This document shows positions 25,170 to 33,299 of a stretch of DNA of 64,000 nt, one piece after another; within the stretch, counting starts at the first letter, position 1, and each line of letters begins with the position of its first letter. A program made the translations under genes and the position numbers. Source of the stretch: WHSW01 sp963828755 (GTDB taxonomy: Bacteria > Actinomycetota > Thermoleophilia > Solirubrobacterales > 70-9); contig CAWHFY010000010.1 of assembly GCA_963828755.1 (NCBI GenBank), positions 1 through 64,000 on the forward strand, in the 5' to 3' direction. Below the pieces are notes generated by a model that saw only the letters and a list, made by a program, of their open reading frames with translations, was not told the origin of the DNA and ran no database searches.

Positions 25170-26212
25170 ATGAGGGTCTGGGTCGACTGCACCGCTGCGG
25201 CTCATCCGCTTGTCCTGCGGCCGATCGTCGAACGCCTGCGGGCCCGCGGCCACGAAGTCGAGATCACCACCCGCGAGTACGGGCAGACGGTGGGCATCCT
25301 CGAGCGGCTCGGGCTCGAGCACACCGTGATCGGCAGCCACGGCGGCGGCGGGGCCGCCGGCAAGGCGCTCGCGCTCGCCCGCCGCAGCCGCGCGCTGCTC
25401 GGCTGGGCGCGCCCGCGCGGGTTCGGGCTGGCGCTCGGCCACGGCTCGGTCGACCTCGCGGTGGTCAGCTCGGCGCTGCGGATCCCGTCGGCGCAGATGC
25501 AGGACTACGAGTTCGCGGGTCTGCAGCGCCAACTCGCCTTCCGCGCGGCGCGCCGGGTACTGGTTCCGGACGCGATCGGGGTCGAGGCGATGCGCCGCGC
25601 CGGGGCCGCCGAGCGCAAGCTCTTCCGCTACCCGGGGCTGAAGGAGGACTACTACCTCGCCGACTTCGAGCCCGACCCCGCCGTGCTCGGCGAGCTCGCG
25701 GTGGCGCGCGAGCCGGTGCTCGCTGTCGTCCGCCCGCCGCCGGAGACTTCCGCCTATCACGAGCGCAACCCGGTCTATGACGCGGTGCTCGACCGGCTCG
25801 CCGCAGCCGAGCGGACGGTCGCGGTGGTGATCCCGCGCACCGAGGCCCAGGGGGACGTGGTCCGCGCCCGCCGCGATCCGTCGCTGATCGCACCCGAGCG
25901 CGCGGTCGACGCGCAGAGCCTGATCGCCTACGCCGACCTCGTGGTCAGCGCCGGCGGGACGATGAACCGCGAGGCGGTGGCGCTGGGCACGCCCGTCTAC
26001 ACGATCTTCAGCGGCCGCATGGGCGCGGTCGACGAGCGCCTGATCGCCGCCGGCCTGCTGCGCCCGCTCGACGATCCGGCGGCGCTCGACCTCTCGAAGC
26101 GCACCACCCACCCGGGCCCGCAGAACCCTCGGGACCCGACGTCCTCGTGGAGGCGATCCTGGCCGCCGTCCCTCACTCGAACGACGAACAACGAACAACG
26201 AGCAACGAATAG
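25170..26212 (+). CDS. DUF354 protein (glycosyltransferase-B-like), frameshifted at the end
   Basis: About 347 aa. It matches DUF354, whose members look like GT-B-fold sugar-nucleotide enzymes. Recognisable parts are RVWVDCTAAAHPLVLRPIVERL, HEVEITTREYGQT, ALGHGSVDL and the C-terminal DLVVSAGGTMNREAVALGTPVYTIFSG. Near 26130 one base is missing. The next frame gives DVLVEAILAAVP and a stop at 26212, flush with the next ATG. The last codons are made of a heptanucleotide tandem repeat. It probably cooperates with the adjacent WecA/TagO-type enzyme in surface glycan synthesis. Confidence 0.8.
26184..26211 (+). repeat. heptanucleotide tandem repeat (4 copies)
   Basis: ACGAACA, ACGAACA, ACGAGCA and ACGAATA stand head to tail. 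They are strikingly A-rich in this G+C-rich region. The array ends in the DUF354 stop codon, directly before the ATG of the transferase gene. Confidence 0.75.
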
Positions 26213-27484
26213 ATGTTCGTCGACGGCCGCCCCGAAACCATCCAGGCGCTGTTCGCGTTCGTGGTCGCCGCGGTGCTCGCGTGGCTGCTGGTCCCCGTCG
26301 CGGAGCGGATCGCCCGGCGGATCGGGGCGATCGACTACCCGAACGCGCGCAGCCTGCACACCGAGCCGACCCCGAAGCTCGGCGGGCTGGCGATCTTCGT
26401 CGGCACCAGCGTCGCCGCGATCCTTTTCTTGCCCTGGGCGGAGCAGACCCAGGCGCTGCTGATCGGCGCGGTGGTGATCGTCACCGTGGGCGTCCTCGAC
26501 GACGTCTTCGACCTGCACCCGATGCTGAAGCTCGCCGGGCAGGTGGTCGCGGCGGCGATCCCGGTGCTCAACGGAGTCAACGCCAGCTCGTTCACCCTCC
26601 CGTTCGTCGGCGGCGTCAACCTGCGCTCGGTCGAGCTGTTCGACGTCGGGCTGATCGGCAGCGTCCACCTCGGCCACCTGCTGACGATCATCGGGATCGT
26701 CGCGGTGATCAACGTGATCAACCTGATCGACGGCGTCGACGGGCTCGCGGCCGGCGTCTGCGTGATCTCGGCGGCGTCGCTCTCGGTGATCGCGCTGTCG
26801 CTCGAGAAGCCCGGCGCCGGGGTGCTCGCCGCCCTGACGGCCGGCGGTGCGCTTGGCTTCCTCCGCCACGGGTTCCCGCCCGCGTCGAGCTTCATGGGGG
26901 ACACCGGCTCCAACCTGCTCGGGTATCTGCTCGGCGCGGTCGCCGTCCAGGGCGCGCTGAAGACGAACGCGGTGATCGCCCTGATCCTGCCGCTGTTGAT
27001 CCTCGCGGTGCCGATCCTCGACACCACCTTCGTGATCGCGAAGCGGATCAAGTACCGCCAGCCGATCTACCGGGCCGACCGCTGGCACCTGCACCACCGG
27101 CTCGCCAACATCGGGTTCTCGCAGCGGCGCACGCTCGCCTATCTGTACGGGTGGGCGGCGGTGATGGCCGCCCTGGCGTTGGCGCTGCGCTTCGTCCCGT
27201 ACTCGGACGATCACGGCAACTTCGATCCGCTGTGGACGGCGGTGATGATCGTCTGCGCACTCGCCGCGTTCGCGGCCAGCGTCTATCTGGTGATCACGCT
27301 CGAGATCCTGAAGCTGCGCAAGCGGCGGTTGCGCGAGCGCTTCGGGACCCGCCCAGAAGCGCCCGAGGAGGCGGCCGTCGACAAGGGCGTCGCGCGCGAG
27401 CTCGAGACCGGGAGCTTCGCCGCGGTGGACCCGGATACGGGCGAGTTCGAGAGCGTCGACGCGGCCCGCGAACAAAGCCCGTAG
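26213..27484 (+). CDS. undecaprenyl-phosphate sugar-1-phosphate transferase (WecA/TagO family)
   Basis: 423-aa polytopic membrane enzyme that moves a HexNAc-1-phosphate from UDP to undecaprenyl phosphate, the first step of teichoic-acid, arabinogalactan-like or O-glycan synthesis. Conserved loops are visible: PTPKLGG, LDDVFDL (DDxxD-type), NLIDGVDGLA, FMGDTGSN and the His-rich WHLHHRLAN that sets WecA/TagO apart from MraY. About 11 transmembrane helices, then a charged cytoplasmic tail of ~70 residues. Translation directly follows DUF354. Confidence 0.9.
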   Translation: MFVDGRPETIQALFAFVVAAVLAWLLVPVAERIARRIGAIDYPNARSLHTEPTPKLGGLAIFVGTSVAAILFLPWAEQTQALLIGAVVIVTVGVLDDVFDLHPMLKLAGQVVAAAIPVLNGVNASSFTLPFVGGVNLRSVELFDVGLIGSVHLGHLLTIIGIVAVINVINLIDGVDGLAAGVCVISAASLSVIALSLEKPGAGVLAALTAGGALGFLRHGFPPASSFMGDTGSNLLGYLLGAVAVQGALKTNAVIALILPLLILAVPILDTTFVIAKRIKYRQPIYRADRWHLHHRLANIGFSQRRTLAYLYGWAAVMAALALALRFVPYSDDHGNFDPLWTAVMIVCALAAFAASVYLVITLEILKLRKRRLRERFGTRPEAPEEAAVDKGVARELETGSFAAVDPDTGEFESVDAAREQSP

Positions 27485-27536
27485 CGGCTGTCACAAACTT
27501 GTTACAAGCGCACAGCCCGGGGCGGCGGCTGTCGGC

Positions 27537-27581
27537 TATAGTCGTCGATCCGCCCCGCTGGATGGATTCTCGGGGGCGGAT
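27537..27581 (+). promoter_or_regulatory. probable ATP-operon promoter and leader hairpin
   Basis: TATAGT at 27537-27542 is a near-ideal -10 box without a good -35. Seven bases on, where transcription would begin, a perfect 9-bp stem starts: ATCCGCCCC (27548-27556) with GGGGCGGAT (27573-27581), 16-nt loop. The mRNA would carry a hairpin at its very 5' end, which usually stabilises transcripts. The rest of 27485-27659 shows only a small dyad, CTTGT-T-ACAAG. Confidence 0.45.
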
Positions 27582-27659
27582 GCTCTAGTCCGTCCTGGGA
27601 GATCTTTCTAACTCGTACCTCGCGACCGCCATTGTCTGGCCGCTACTTCAACTACTCCG

Positions 27660-27857
27660 ATGACCGAGGACCCTCCGACGAGGGTGGACGCCGCCACGGC
27701 CGGCATCTCCCTGATCGCAGCGATGCCGGCCGGGTCAGTGGCCGGGTACGGGCTCGGCTCGGTGGTGGGCCTTGCGGTCCCGCTCGGCCTGCTTGGGCTG
27801 TTCGCGGGCCTCGTCGCCGGTCTTGCTCTTGTCTACGCTCGCTTTAGAAGGCTCTGA
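27660..27857 (+). CDS. AtpZ/AtpI-family small membrane protein
   Basis: 65 aa with two membrane segments (VAGYGLGSVVGLAVPLGLLGLF and FAGLVAGLALVYARF). The size, Gly-rich helices and position at the head of the ATP synthase operon fit AtpZ, the small accessory protein that pairs with AtpI, thought to help c-ring assembly or Mg handling. No Shine-Dalgarno sequence is obvious. The end overlaps the AtpI-like frame. Confidence 0.65.
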   Translation: MTEDPPTRVDAATAGISLIAAMPAGSVAGYGLGSVVGLAVPLGLLGLFAGLVAGLALVYARFRRL

Positions 27858-28260
27858 TGCCGCCTCCGGCGGCCGTCCGGGCCTGCTGGTCCGCTACGCC
27901 GACTTGGCGCTGCTGGCGATCGCGCTACCGATCTTCATCGCCGCCGGCTGGCCGCTGGCCGGCTACGCCGTCGCCGCCGTCGCCTGGATCGCCCAGCACG
28001 TGATCCTCGCGCTCTCCGACCGCGGCTCGGCCGCCGCGCTGCGCGCCGGCGACCGCCGCCGGGCGATGGGCATCGTCGGCTCGGCGACGCTCGGACGCGT
28101 CTGGCTGGTCGCGCTCGCGATCCTGCTCGTCGGCCTGCTCGGCGAGCGCGAGGCCGGCCTCGCCGCCGCGATCCTCACGCTGGCGCTGGTCACGGTCCAC
28201 CTCGCCTGCCTGGCGATCTCGAAGCTGTTCTTCGCCGAGACCCCGGCGGCCGGCCAGTGA
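27829..28260 (+). CDS. AtpI-like ATP synthase accessory membrane protein
   Basis: About 140 aa and very hydrophobic, with four predicted helices (LALLAIALPIFIAAGWPLAG, AAVAWIAQHVILAL, VWLVALAILLVGLLG and ILTLALVTVHLACLAISKLFF). It occupies the AtpI place directly before atpB, and its length suits AtpI, but the sequence is too plain for a firm assignment. The start is uncertain: TTG 27829 overlaps the AtpZ-like gene, and later starts would cut the first helix. Its stop is the first triplet of the intercistronic repeat. Confidence 0.55.
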   Translation: MSTLALEGSDAASGGRPGLLVRYADLALLAIALPIFIAAGWPLAGYAVAAVAWIAQHVILALSDRGSAAALRAGDRRRAMGIVGSATLGRVWLVALAILLVGLLGEREAGLAAAILTLALVTVHLACLAISKLFFAETPAAGQ

Positions 28261-28318
28261 AGCGGAGTCCGACAGGACGAAGCGGAGCCGCACCGCTGTT
28301 GAGGTGCCTGCTGTGAGC
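28258..28318 (+). repeat. intercistronic stop-to-start element, copy 2 (atpI/atpB)
   Basis: Runs from the stop TGA of the AtpI-like gene to GTGAGC, the atpB start. It aligns without gaps to the two copies at 41065 and 41121. The outer stem is AGCGG/CCGCT here and GGCGG/CCGCC there, a compensatory A-U to G-C change. GTCC-GACA-GGAC inside is invariant. GTTGAGG 8 nt before GTG acts as the ribosome-binding site. Confidence 0.75.
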
Positions 28319-29227
28319 CGCAAGGCAAAGATCTGGATCGGGGTCGGGCTCTACTTCCTGATCCTCGTGATGCTCGTGGTGATCGTCGGCAGCGCGGGCA
28401 AGAACGACGAGTTCCAGCCCCAGAACGAGTTCAAGCTGGATGCCTGGATCGACATCCACATCGGTGGCGTCGACCTCTCGATCACCAAGGGTGTCCTCTA
28501 CGTGCTGCTCGCCAGCGGCCTGACGATCGGGGTGATGACCTACATCGCCCGCCGCATGACGACCGAGAAGCCGAACAAGGTGCAGATGGCGGTGGAGATC
28601 GCCTACGACCTGACCCGGAACAACATCACCGGCGGCAACATCGATGACAAGGCGCTCGCCCGCAAGTGGTTCCCGTATCTGGCGGCGCTCTTCTTCTTCA
28701 TCTGGTTCTCGAACATGCTCGGCTACCTGCCGCTGCCGACCAACACCGAGCACAAGGTCGACATCTTCGGGCTCGAGGTGCCGTCGCTGGCGATCTACGC
28801 GGCGACCGCGAACATCTCGATCCCGCTCGTGCTCGCGTTGATCTCGGTCACCGCCTACCACCTCGAGGGGATCCGGGCCAAGGGCCTGTTCGGCTATCTG
28901 AAGTCGTGGCTGCCGCCCGGCCTCGAGGACATGAACGTCGTCGGCCGCGCGCTGATCTTCGTGATCGAGGCGATTTCCCACATGGTTCGGCTGATCTCGC
29001 TCTCCGTGCGACTTTTCGCCAACATCCTCGCCGGCCACCTGCTGATCCTCTTCATGGCGGGCGGGCTCGCCGTGCTGCTCGGCCTCGCGGCGCTCGGGGC
29101 GCTGACCTTCCCGCTTGCGCTCGCCTTCTTCATCTTTGAGATCGGCCTGGTCGCCACCCTCCAGGCATTCATCTTCTCGACCTTGACAGCCATCTACATC
29201 GGCGGAGCAACCGCCGACAGTCACTAA
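28313..29227 (+). CDS. atpB: ATP synthase Fo subunit a
   Basis: 304-aa proton-channel subunit. The essential arginine is Arg233 in SVRLFANILAGH, and the last helices (FIFEIGLVATLQAFIFSTL) complete the half-channels. An extended first loop, ~90 residues before MTTEKPNKVQ, is typical of actinobacterial forms. I take GTG 28313, which stands at the end of the intercistronic repeat behind GTTGAGG. GTG 28304 is an alternative three codons upstream. Confidence 0.95.
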   Translation: MSRKAKIWIGVGLYFLILVMLVVIVGSAGKNDEFQPQNEFKLDAWIDIHIGGVDLSITKGVLYVLLASGLTIGVMTYIARRMTTEKPNKVQMAVEIAYDLTRNNITGGNIDDKALARKWFPYLAALFFFIWFSNMLGYLPLPTNTEHKVDIFGLEVPSLAIYAATANISIPLVLALISVTAYHLEGIRAKGLFGYLKSWLPPGLEDMNVVGRALIFVIEAISHMVRLISLSVRLFANILAGHLLILFMAGGLAVLLGLAALGALTFPLALAFFIFEIGLVATLQAFIFSTLTAIYIGGATADSH

Positions 29228-29244
29228 GAAAAGGAGTACTAGGA

Positions 29245-29520
29245 ATGGATTTGCTGCCCATCGCCCAGGCCGCTCAGTCGGTCGACCTGGCGCCGATCAC
29301 GGACGGCCTGAAGGCGGTCGCGCTCGGCATCGGCGCCGGACTCGGCTCGATCGGCGCCGGCATCGGCATCGGGATCATCTTCGGCAAGGAGATCGAGTCG
29401 GTCGCCCGCCAGCCCGAGATGAAGGATGAGCTCCAGGCGATCCGCTGGCTCGGCTTCGCACTGACCGAGGCGGTCGCGTTCTATACGTTCATCTTCGGCC
29501 TGATCGCGTTCTTCCTCTAA
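29245..29520 (+). CDS. atpE: ATP synthase Fo subunit c
   Basis: 91-aa c subunit, longer than usual by an N-terminal ~20 residues. Two glycine-rich helices flank the polar loop ARQPEM. The ion carboxylate is Glu75 (FALTEAVAFY). The Gln of helix 1 and the Ser/Thr after the Glu seen in sodium-type rings are absent, so it should translocate protons. AAAAGGAGTA precedes the ATG, one of the stronger ribosome-binding sites, as expected for the most abundant subunit. Confidence 0.95.
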   Translation: MDLLPIAQAAQSVDLAPITDGLKAVALGIGAGLGSIGAGIGIGIIFGKEIESVARQPEMKDELQAIRWLGFALTEAVAFYTFIFGLIAFFL

Positions 29521-29524
29521 GCCG

Positions 29525-30106
29525 GTGGAGTTGCTGGCCACAATCGCAACGGTCCTCCCGGTCGGAGCGGAAGAGGAGGGAGGCAGCTTCCTCGTCTCGC
29601 CCTCGCTCGGGCTGATGTTTTGGACGCTGCTCGCGTTCGGCGTGACCATGTTCGTGCTCGCGAAGCTGGCGTTCCCGCGGATCGGCGAGGCGCTCGAGAA
29701 GCGCGCCAACGCGATCAACGAGAACATCGAGGCGTCGAAGCGCACCCGCGAGGAGGCCGACGAGCTGCTCGCCGAGTACCGGGAGCGGCTCAAGGAGGCC
29801 CGCGAGCAGGCAGACGACATCGTCGCCCGCGCCCGCAAGGCGTCAGACAACGCCGTCAGCGAGGCGACCGCCGCGGGCAAGGCGAAGCGCGAGGAGCTGG
29901 TCGCCGCGGCGCGCAGGGACATCGAGACCGAGACGAAGCGCTCGCTCGAGCAGATCCGCAAGGAGGTCGCCGACCTGACCGTGCTCGCGACCGAGAAGAT
30001 CACCCGCAAGTCGCTCGACGCCGCGGACCACCAGCGGCTCGTCTCCGAGGCGCTGGCGGAGGTCGACTTCTCGTCGCTCGCCGGAAGCGAGGCGTCGAAC
30101 AACTGA
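29525..30106 (+). CDS. atpF: ATP synthase Fo subunit b
   Basis: 193 aa. One N-terminal membrane helix (LMFWTLLAFGVTMFVLAKLAFP) is followed by a long charged coiled coil (IGEALEKRANAINENIEASK and onward), the peripheral stalk linking Fo to F1. GTG 29525 is 4 bp after atpE. The stop overlaps the atpH start as TGATG. Confidence 0.92.
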   Translation: MELLATIATVLPVGAEEEGGSFLVSPSLGLMFWTLLAFGVTMFVLAKLAFPRIGEALEKRANAINENIEASKRTREEADELLAEYRERLKEAREQADDIVARARKASDNAVSEATAAGKAKREELVAAARRDIETETKRSLEQIRKEVADLTVLATEKITRKSLDAADHQRLVSEALAEVDFSSLAGSEASNN

Positions 30107-30639
30107 TGGAGGAGATCGCCCGCGTATATGCCAACGCGCTGTTCGAGGCGGCGCAGGACACCGATCAGCTCGACGAGATCCACGAGCAGCTCGGCCAGTT
30201 CACCGATGCGATGAACGAGTCCAACGACATGCGGGTGTTCTTCTTCAGCCCCTACTTCTCGTCGAAGGAGAAGCGGGAGGCGATCTCGGCGGCGATCTCG
30301 GCGGCGTCCAAGGAGCTCGTCAACTTCCTCGAGCTGCTCGCCGAGAAGCACCGGATGCCGGCGATCTTCGCGATCAAGCGACGCTTCGACGAGCTCTGGG
30401 CGGAGGCGAAGAAGCGGCTCGAGGTCACCCTGACGAGCGCGGTCGAGCTCGACCGCGGGGTGATCGATCAGATCGGCGACACGGTCGAGAAGCAGACCAA
30501 TCGCGACATCGACCTCGAGACGAACGTCGACCCCGACATCCTCGGCGGCCTCGTGCTGCGGGTCGGCAACATGGTTCTCGACGCGAGCCTTCGCAACAAG
30601 CTGGAAAGACTGAGAAAGGAAGTCGCCTCGGCCGCATAG
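30106..30639 (+). CDS. atpH: ATP synthase F1 subunit delta
   Basis: 177-aa delta (OSCP-like) subunit that joins the peripheral stalk to the top of F1. It has the typical opening EEIARVYANALFEAA, FFSPYFSSKEK, the central LVNFLELLAEKHRMPAIFAI and the C-terminal strands ETNVDPDILGGLVLRVGN. The start ATG overlaps the atpF stop. No fusion with subunit b, unlike mycobacteria. Confidence 0.93.
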   Translation: MEEIARVYANALFEAAQDTDQLDEIHEQLGQFTDAMNESNDMRVFFFSPYFSSKEKREAISAAISAASKELVNFLELLAEKHRMPAIFAIKRRFDELWAEAKKRLEVTLTSAVELDRGVIDQIGDTVEKQTNRDIDLETNVDPDILGGLVLRVGNMVLDASLRNKLERLRKEVASAA

Positions 30640-30678
30640 GCGACGTGAGGGCTTTAGGCCCCGAAAACAAGCGTGTAA

Positions 30679-30695
30679 GGCCGCCGAAGGCGGCC
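30679..30695 (+). other. intercistronic hairpin between atpH and atpA
   Basis: GGCCGCC-GAA-GGCGGCC is a perfect 7-bp stem with a GAA triloop inside the 87-bp atpH/atpA spacer. A smaller GGGC-TTTA-GGCCC fold precedes it. An A-rich stretch and AAAAGGAGC follow, giving atpA its ribosome-binding site. The hairpin may mark an mRNA processing or stability boundary. Confidence 0.45.
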
Positions 30696-30726
30696 GCAAG
30701 AGATTCAAAAGGAGCACTGAACAAGC

Positions 30727-32361
30727 GTGGAGATCAAGCCCGACGAGATTTCGAAGATCCTCAGAGCGCGGATCGAAGGACTCGAGACCGACGCCGCGGA
30801 CCTGTCCGAGGTCGGCACCGTGCTGTCGGTCGCCGACGGCATCGCCCGCGTGCACGGGCTCGACAACTGCATGTCGCTCGAGATGCTCGACCTGCCCCAT
30901 GACGTCACCGGCCTCGCCCTCAACCTCGAGGCCGACAACGTCGGCGTCGTGCTGTTCGGCGCCTGGGACCACGTGGTCGAGGGCGACACGGTCAAGCGCA
31001 CCGGCCGCCTGCTCGAGATCCCGGTCGGCGAGGAGCTTCTGGGCCGGATCGTCGACCCGCTCGGCCGCCCACTCGACGACAAGGGCGAGGTCAACACCTC
31101 CGAGACGCGGCCGGCCGAGTTCAAGGCCCCCGGCGTGGTCGAGCGCCAGCCCGTCGACACTCCGGTGCAGACCGGGCTGAAGGCGATCGACGGGATGATC
31201 CCGATCGGCCGCGGCCAGCGTGAGCTGATCATCGGCGACCGCCAGACCGGCAAGTCCGCGATCGCGATCGACACGATCATCAACAACAAGGACAAGGACC
31301 TGATCTGCGTCTACGTCGCCGTCGGCCAGCGGATGGCGACCGTGGTCCAGGTCGCCGGGATCCTCGACGACGCCGGGGCGCTCGACAACACGATCATCGT
31401 CGCGGCCCCGGCCGACGAGGCGGCGCCGATCAAGTTCATGGCTCCGTACGCCGGCTGCGCGATGGCCGAGCACTTCCTCTATCAGGGCAAGGACACGCTC
31501 TGCGTCTACGACGACCTCACCAAGCACGCCTCTGCCTACCGGCAGATGTCGCTGCTCCTGCGGCGGCCGCCGGGTCGCGAGGCATACCCGGGCGACGTCT
31601 TCTATCTGCACTCGCGACTACTCGAGCGGGCGGTTCGCCTGAACGACGACCTCGGCGGCGGCTCGATGACCGCGCTGCCGATCATCGAGACGCAGGCGAA
31701 CGACGTCTCGGCCTACATCCCCACCAACGTGATCTCGATCACCGACGGCCAGATCTTCCTCGAGTCGGACCTCTTCTACTCGGGCGTGCGGCCGGCGATC
31801 AACGTCGGGATCTCGGTCTCGCGAGTCGGAGGCAACGCGCAGACCAAGGCGATGAAGAGCGTTGCCGGCAAGCTGAAGCTCGACCTCTCCCAGTACCGCG
31901 ACCTCGAGGCCTTCGCCCAGTTCGGCTCCGAGCTCGACCCCGAGACGCAGAAGCAGCTCAGCCGCGGCGAGCGCCTGGTCGAGATGCTGAACCAGAACGA
32001 GCGCAGCCCGCTCTCGGTCGGCCAGCAGGTCGCCTCGATCTACGCCGGCACCGGCGGCTACCTCGACCGGATCAAGGTCGAGCGTGTGCCGGAGTTCCTC
32101 GCCGACCTGCTCGGGCGTTTGAAGGCGGAGCAGGGGGAGCTGATGGGCCGGATCGACGACGGCCAGCTCTCCGACGAGGACGAGGGGGCGCTCGGCAAGG
32201 CGATCGCCGAGATGGTGGACGACTTCGGACCCGACTTCGACGAGGAGGGGCAGCCGCTCGAAGAGGGCGAGTCGGACCGGATCCGGTCCGGGCACGAGCG
32301 CGGGCAGCCGGCGCGCGCCGAGGCCGAGGCCGAGGCTGAGAAGGAGGAAGTTACCGCCTAG
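30727..32361 (+). CDS. atpA: ATP synthase F1 subunit alpha
   Basis: 544-aa nucleotide-binding, non-catalytic subunit. The P-loop is GDRQTGKS at 170-177. The C-terminal signature region PAINVGISVSRVGG is present. It is ~40 residues longer than average because of an acidic/charged tail (HERGQPARAEAEAEAEKEE). The start is GTG 30727, behind AAAAGGAGC at a longish spacing. The stop overlaps the atpG GTG. Confidence 0.96.
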   Translation: MEIKPDEISKILRARIEGLETDAADLSEVGTVLSVADGIARVHGLDNCMSLEMLDLPHDVTGLALNLEADNVGVVLFGAWDHVVEGDTVKRTGRLLEIPVGEELLGRIVDPLGRPLDDKGEVNTSETRPAEFKAPGVVERQPVDTPVQTGLKAIDGMIPIGRGQRELIIGDRQTGKSAIAIDTIINNKDKDLICVYVAVGQRMATVVQVAGILDDAGALDNTIIVAAPADEAAPIKFMAPYAGCAMAEHFLYQGKDTLCVYDDLTKHASAYRQMSLLLRRPPGREAYPGDVFYLHSRLLERAVRLNDDLGGGSMTALPIIETQANDVSAYIPTNVISITDGQIFLESDLFYSGVRPAINVGISVSRVGGNAQTKAMKSVAGKLKLDLSQYRDLEAFAQFGSELDPETQKQLSRGERLVEMLNQNERSPLSVGQQVASIYAGTGGYLDRIKVERVPEFLADLLGRLKAEQGELMGRIDDGQLSDEDEGALGKAIAEMVDDFGPDFDEEGQPLEEGESDRIRSGHERGQPARAEAEAEAEKEEVTA

Positions 32362-33278
32362 TGGCAACCCAGAAGGAAGTCAAGAACCGAATCTCTTCGG
32401 TCAAGAACATCCACAAGATCACCCGTGCGATGGAGATGGTCGCTGCGGCCAGGCTGCGGCGCGCCGAGCAGCGGATCGACAACATGCGCCCCTACGCGCA
32501 GGCGATCCGCAAGATGACCAAGCAGGTCGCCGACGCTTCGACCGCGATCCCCAGGATCGCCCTGCTGGAGCAGCGCGAGCAGGAGCGGCGGGTCGGGATC
32601 GTTCTCGTCACCGGCGACCGCGGCCTCGCCGGCGCCTTCAACACGAACATCATCCGCGAGGGGCTGCGGCTGAAGCGCGAGTTCGCCGCCGGCGGCGCCG
32701 AGGTCCAGTTCTCGGTCGTCGGCCGCCGCGGCAACTCGACGATGAGCTTCCGCGGCGAGGCGATCACCCACTCCTACGCCGGGTTCACCGACCGACCGGC
32801 GTTCACCGATGCGCGCGGGATCTCGCGCGACGTGACCGCGGCCTACGTTGACGAGGAGCTCGACCGGGTCGAACTCGTCTACAACCGCTACGTGTCGCCG
32901 CTGACGCAGTACGTGCGCCGCCAGACCCTGCTGCCGATGCAGGAGGCGGAGGTCTTCGGCGAGGGGATTCCCGAGCCCGAGGAGCCAGCCGACCCGGAAC
33001 TCGCGGAGGCGCACGAGAAGGCTTACTGGGACTACGAGCCGGAGCCCGAGGTGCTGCTCCCGATGCTGTTCGAGGAGTATGTGGACCTCTCGGTGTACCG
33101 GGCGCTGCTCGAGTCCTCGGCGTCGGAGCTGGGCGCGCGGATGACCGCGATGCGCTCGGCGGCCGAGAACGCGCAGGACATGATCGACGATCTGACGCTG
33201 GCGATGAACCGAGCCCGCCAGGCGGAGATCACGCAGGAGATTCTGGAAGTAGTCGGTGGCGCCGAGGCGCTCGGCTGA
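32361..33278 (+). CDS. atpG: ATP synthase F1 subunit gamma
   Basis: 305-aa central-shaft subunit. The opening KEVKNRISSVKNIHKITRAM and the closing ARMTAMRSAAENAQDMIDDL form the rotating coiled coil, and VTGDRGLAGAFN is in the globular part. An acidic insertion around residues 195-225 (EPEEPADPELAEAHEKAY) enlarges it. GTG 32361 shares its G with the atpA stop. Confidence 0.95.
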   Translation: MATQKEVKNRISSVKNIHKITRAMEMVAAARLRRAEQRIDNMRPYAQAIRKMTKQVADASTAIPRIALLEQREQERRVGIVLVTGDRGLAGAFNTNIIREGLRLKREFAAGGAEVQFSVVGRRGNSTMSFRGEAITHSYAGFTDRPAFTDARGISRDVTAAYVDEELDRVELVYNRYVSPLTQYVRRQTLLPMQEAEVFGEGIPEPEEPADPELAEAHEKAYWDYEPEPEVLLPMLFEEYVDLSVYRALLESSASELGARMTAMRSAAENAQDMIDDLTLAMNRARQAEITQEILEVVGGAEALG

Positions 33279-33299
33279 CCGTCGACGTAGAAAGGGAAC

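Noticed and set aside
27485..27659. tRNA or small RNA gene before the atp operon
   Set aside because: No cloverleaf or acceptor/T-loop consensus. The only structure is the leader hairpin. Other gaps over 60 bp were also checked by eye without finding a tRNA.
29239..31611. 790-codon minus-strand ORF across the atp operon
   Set aside because: Antisense of atpE, atpF, atpH and atpA, all clearly real. No domain recognisable.
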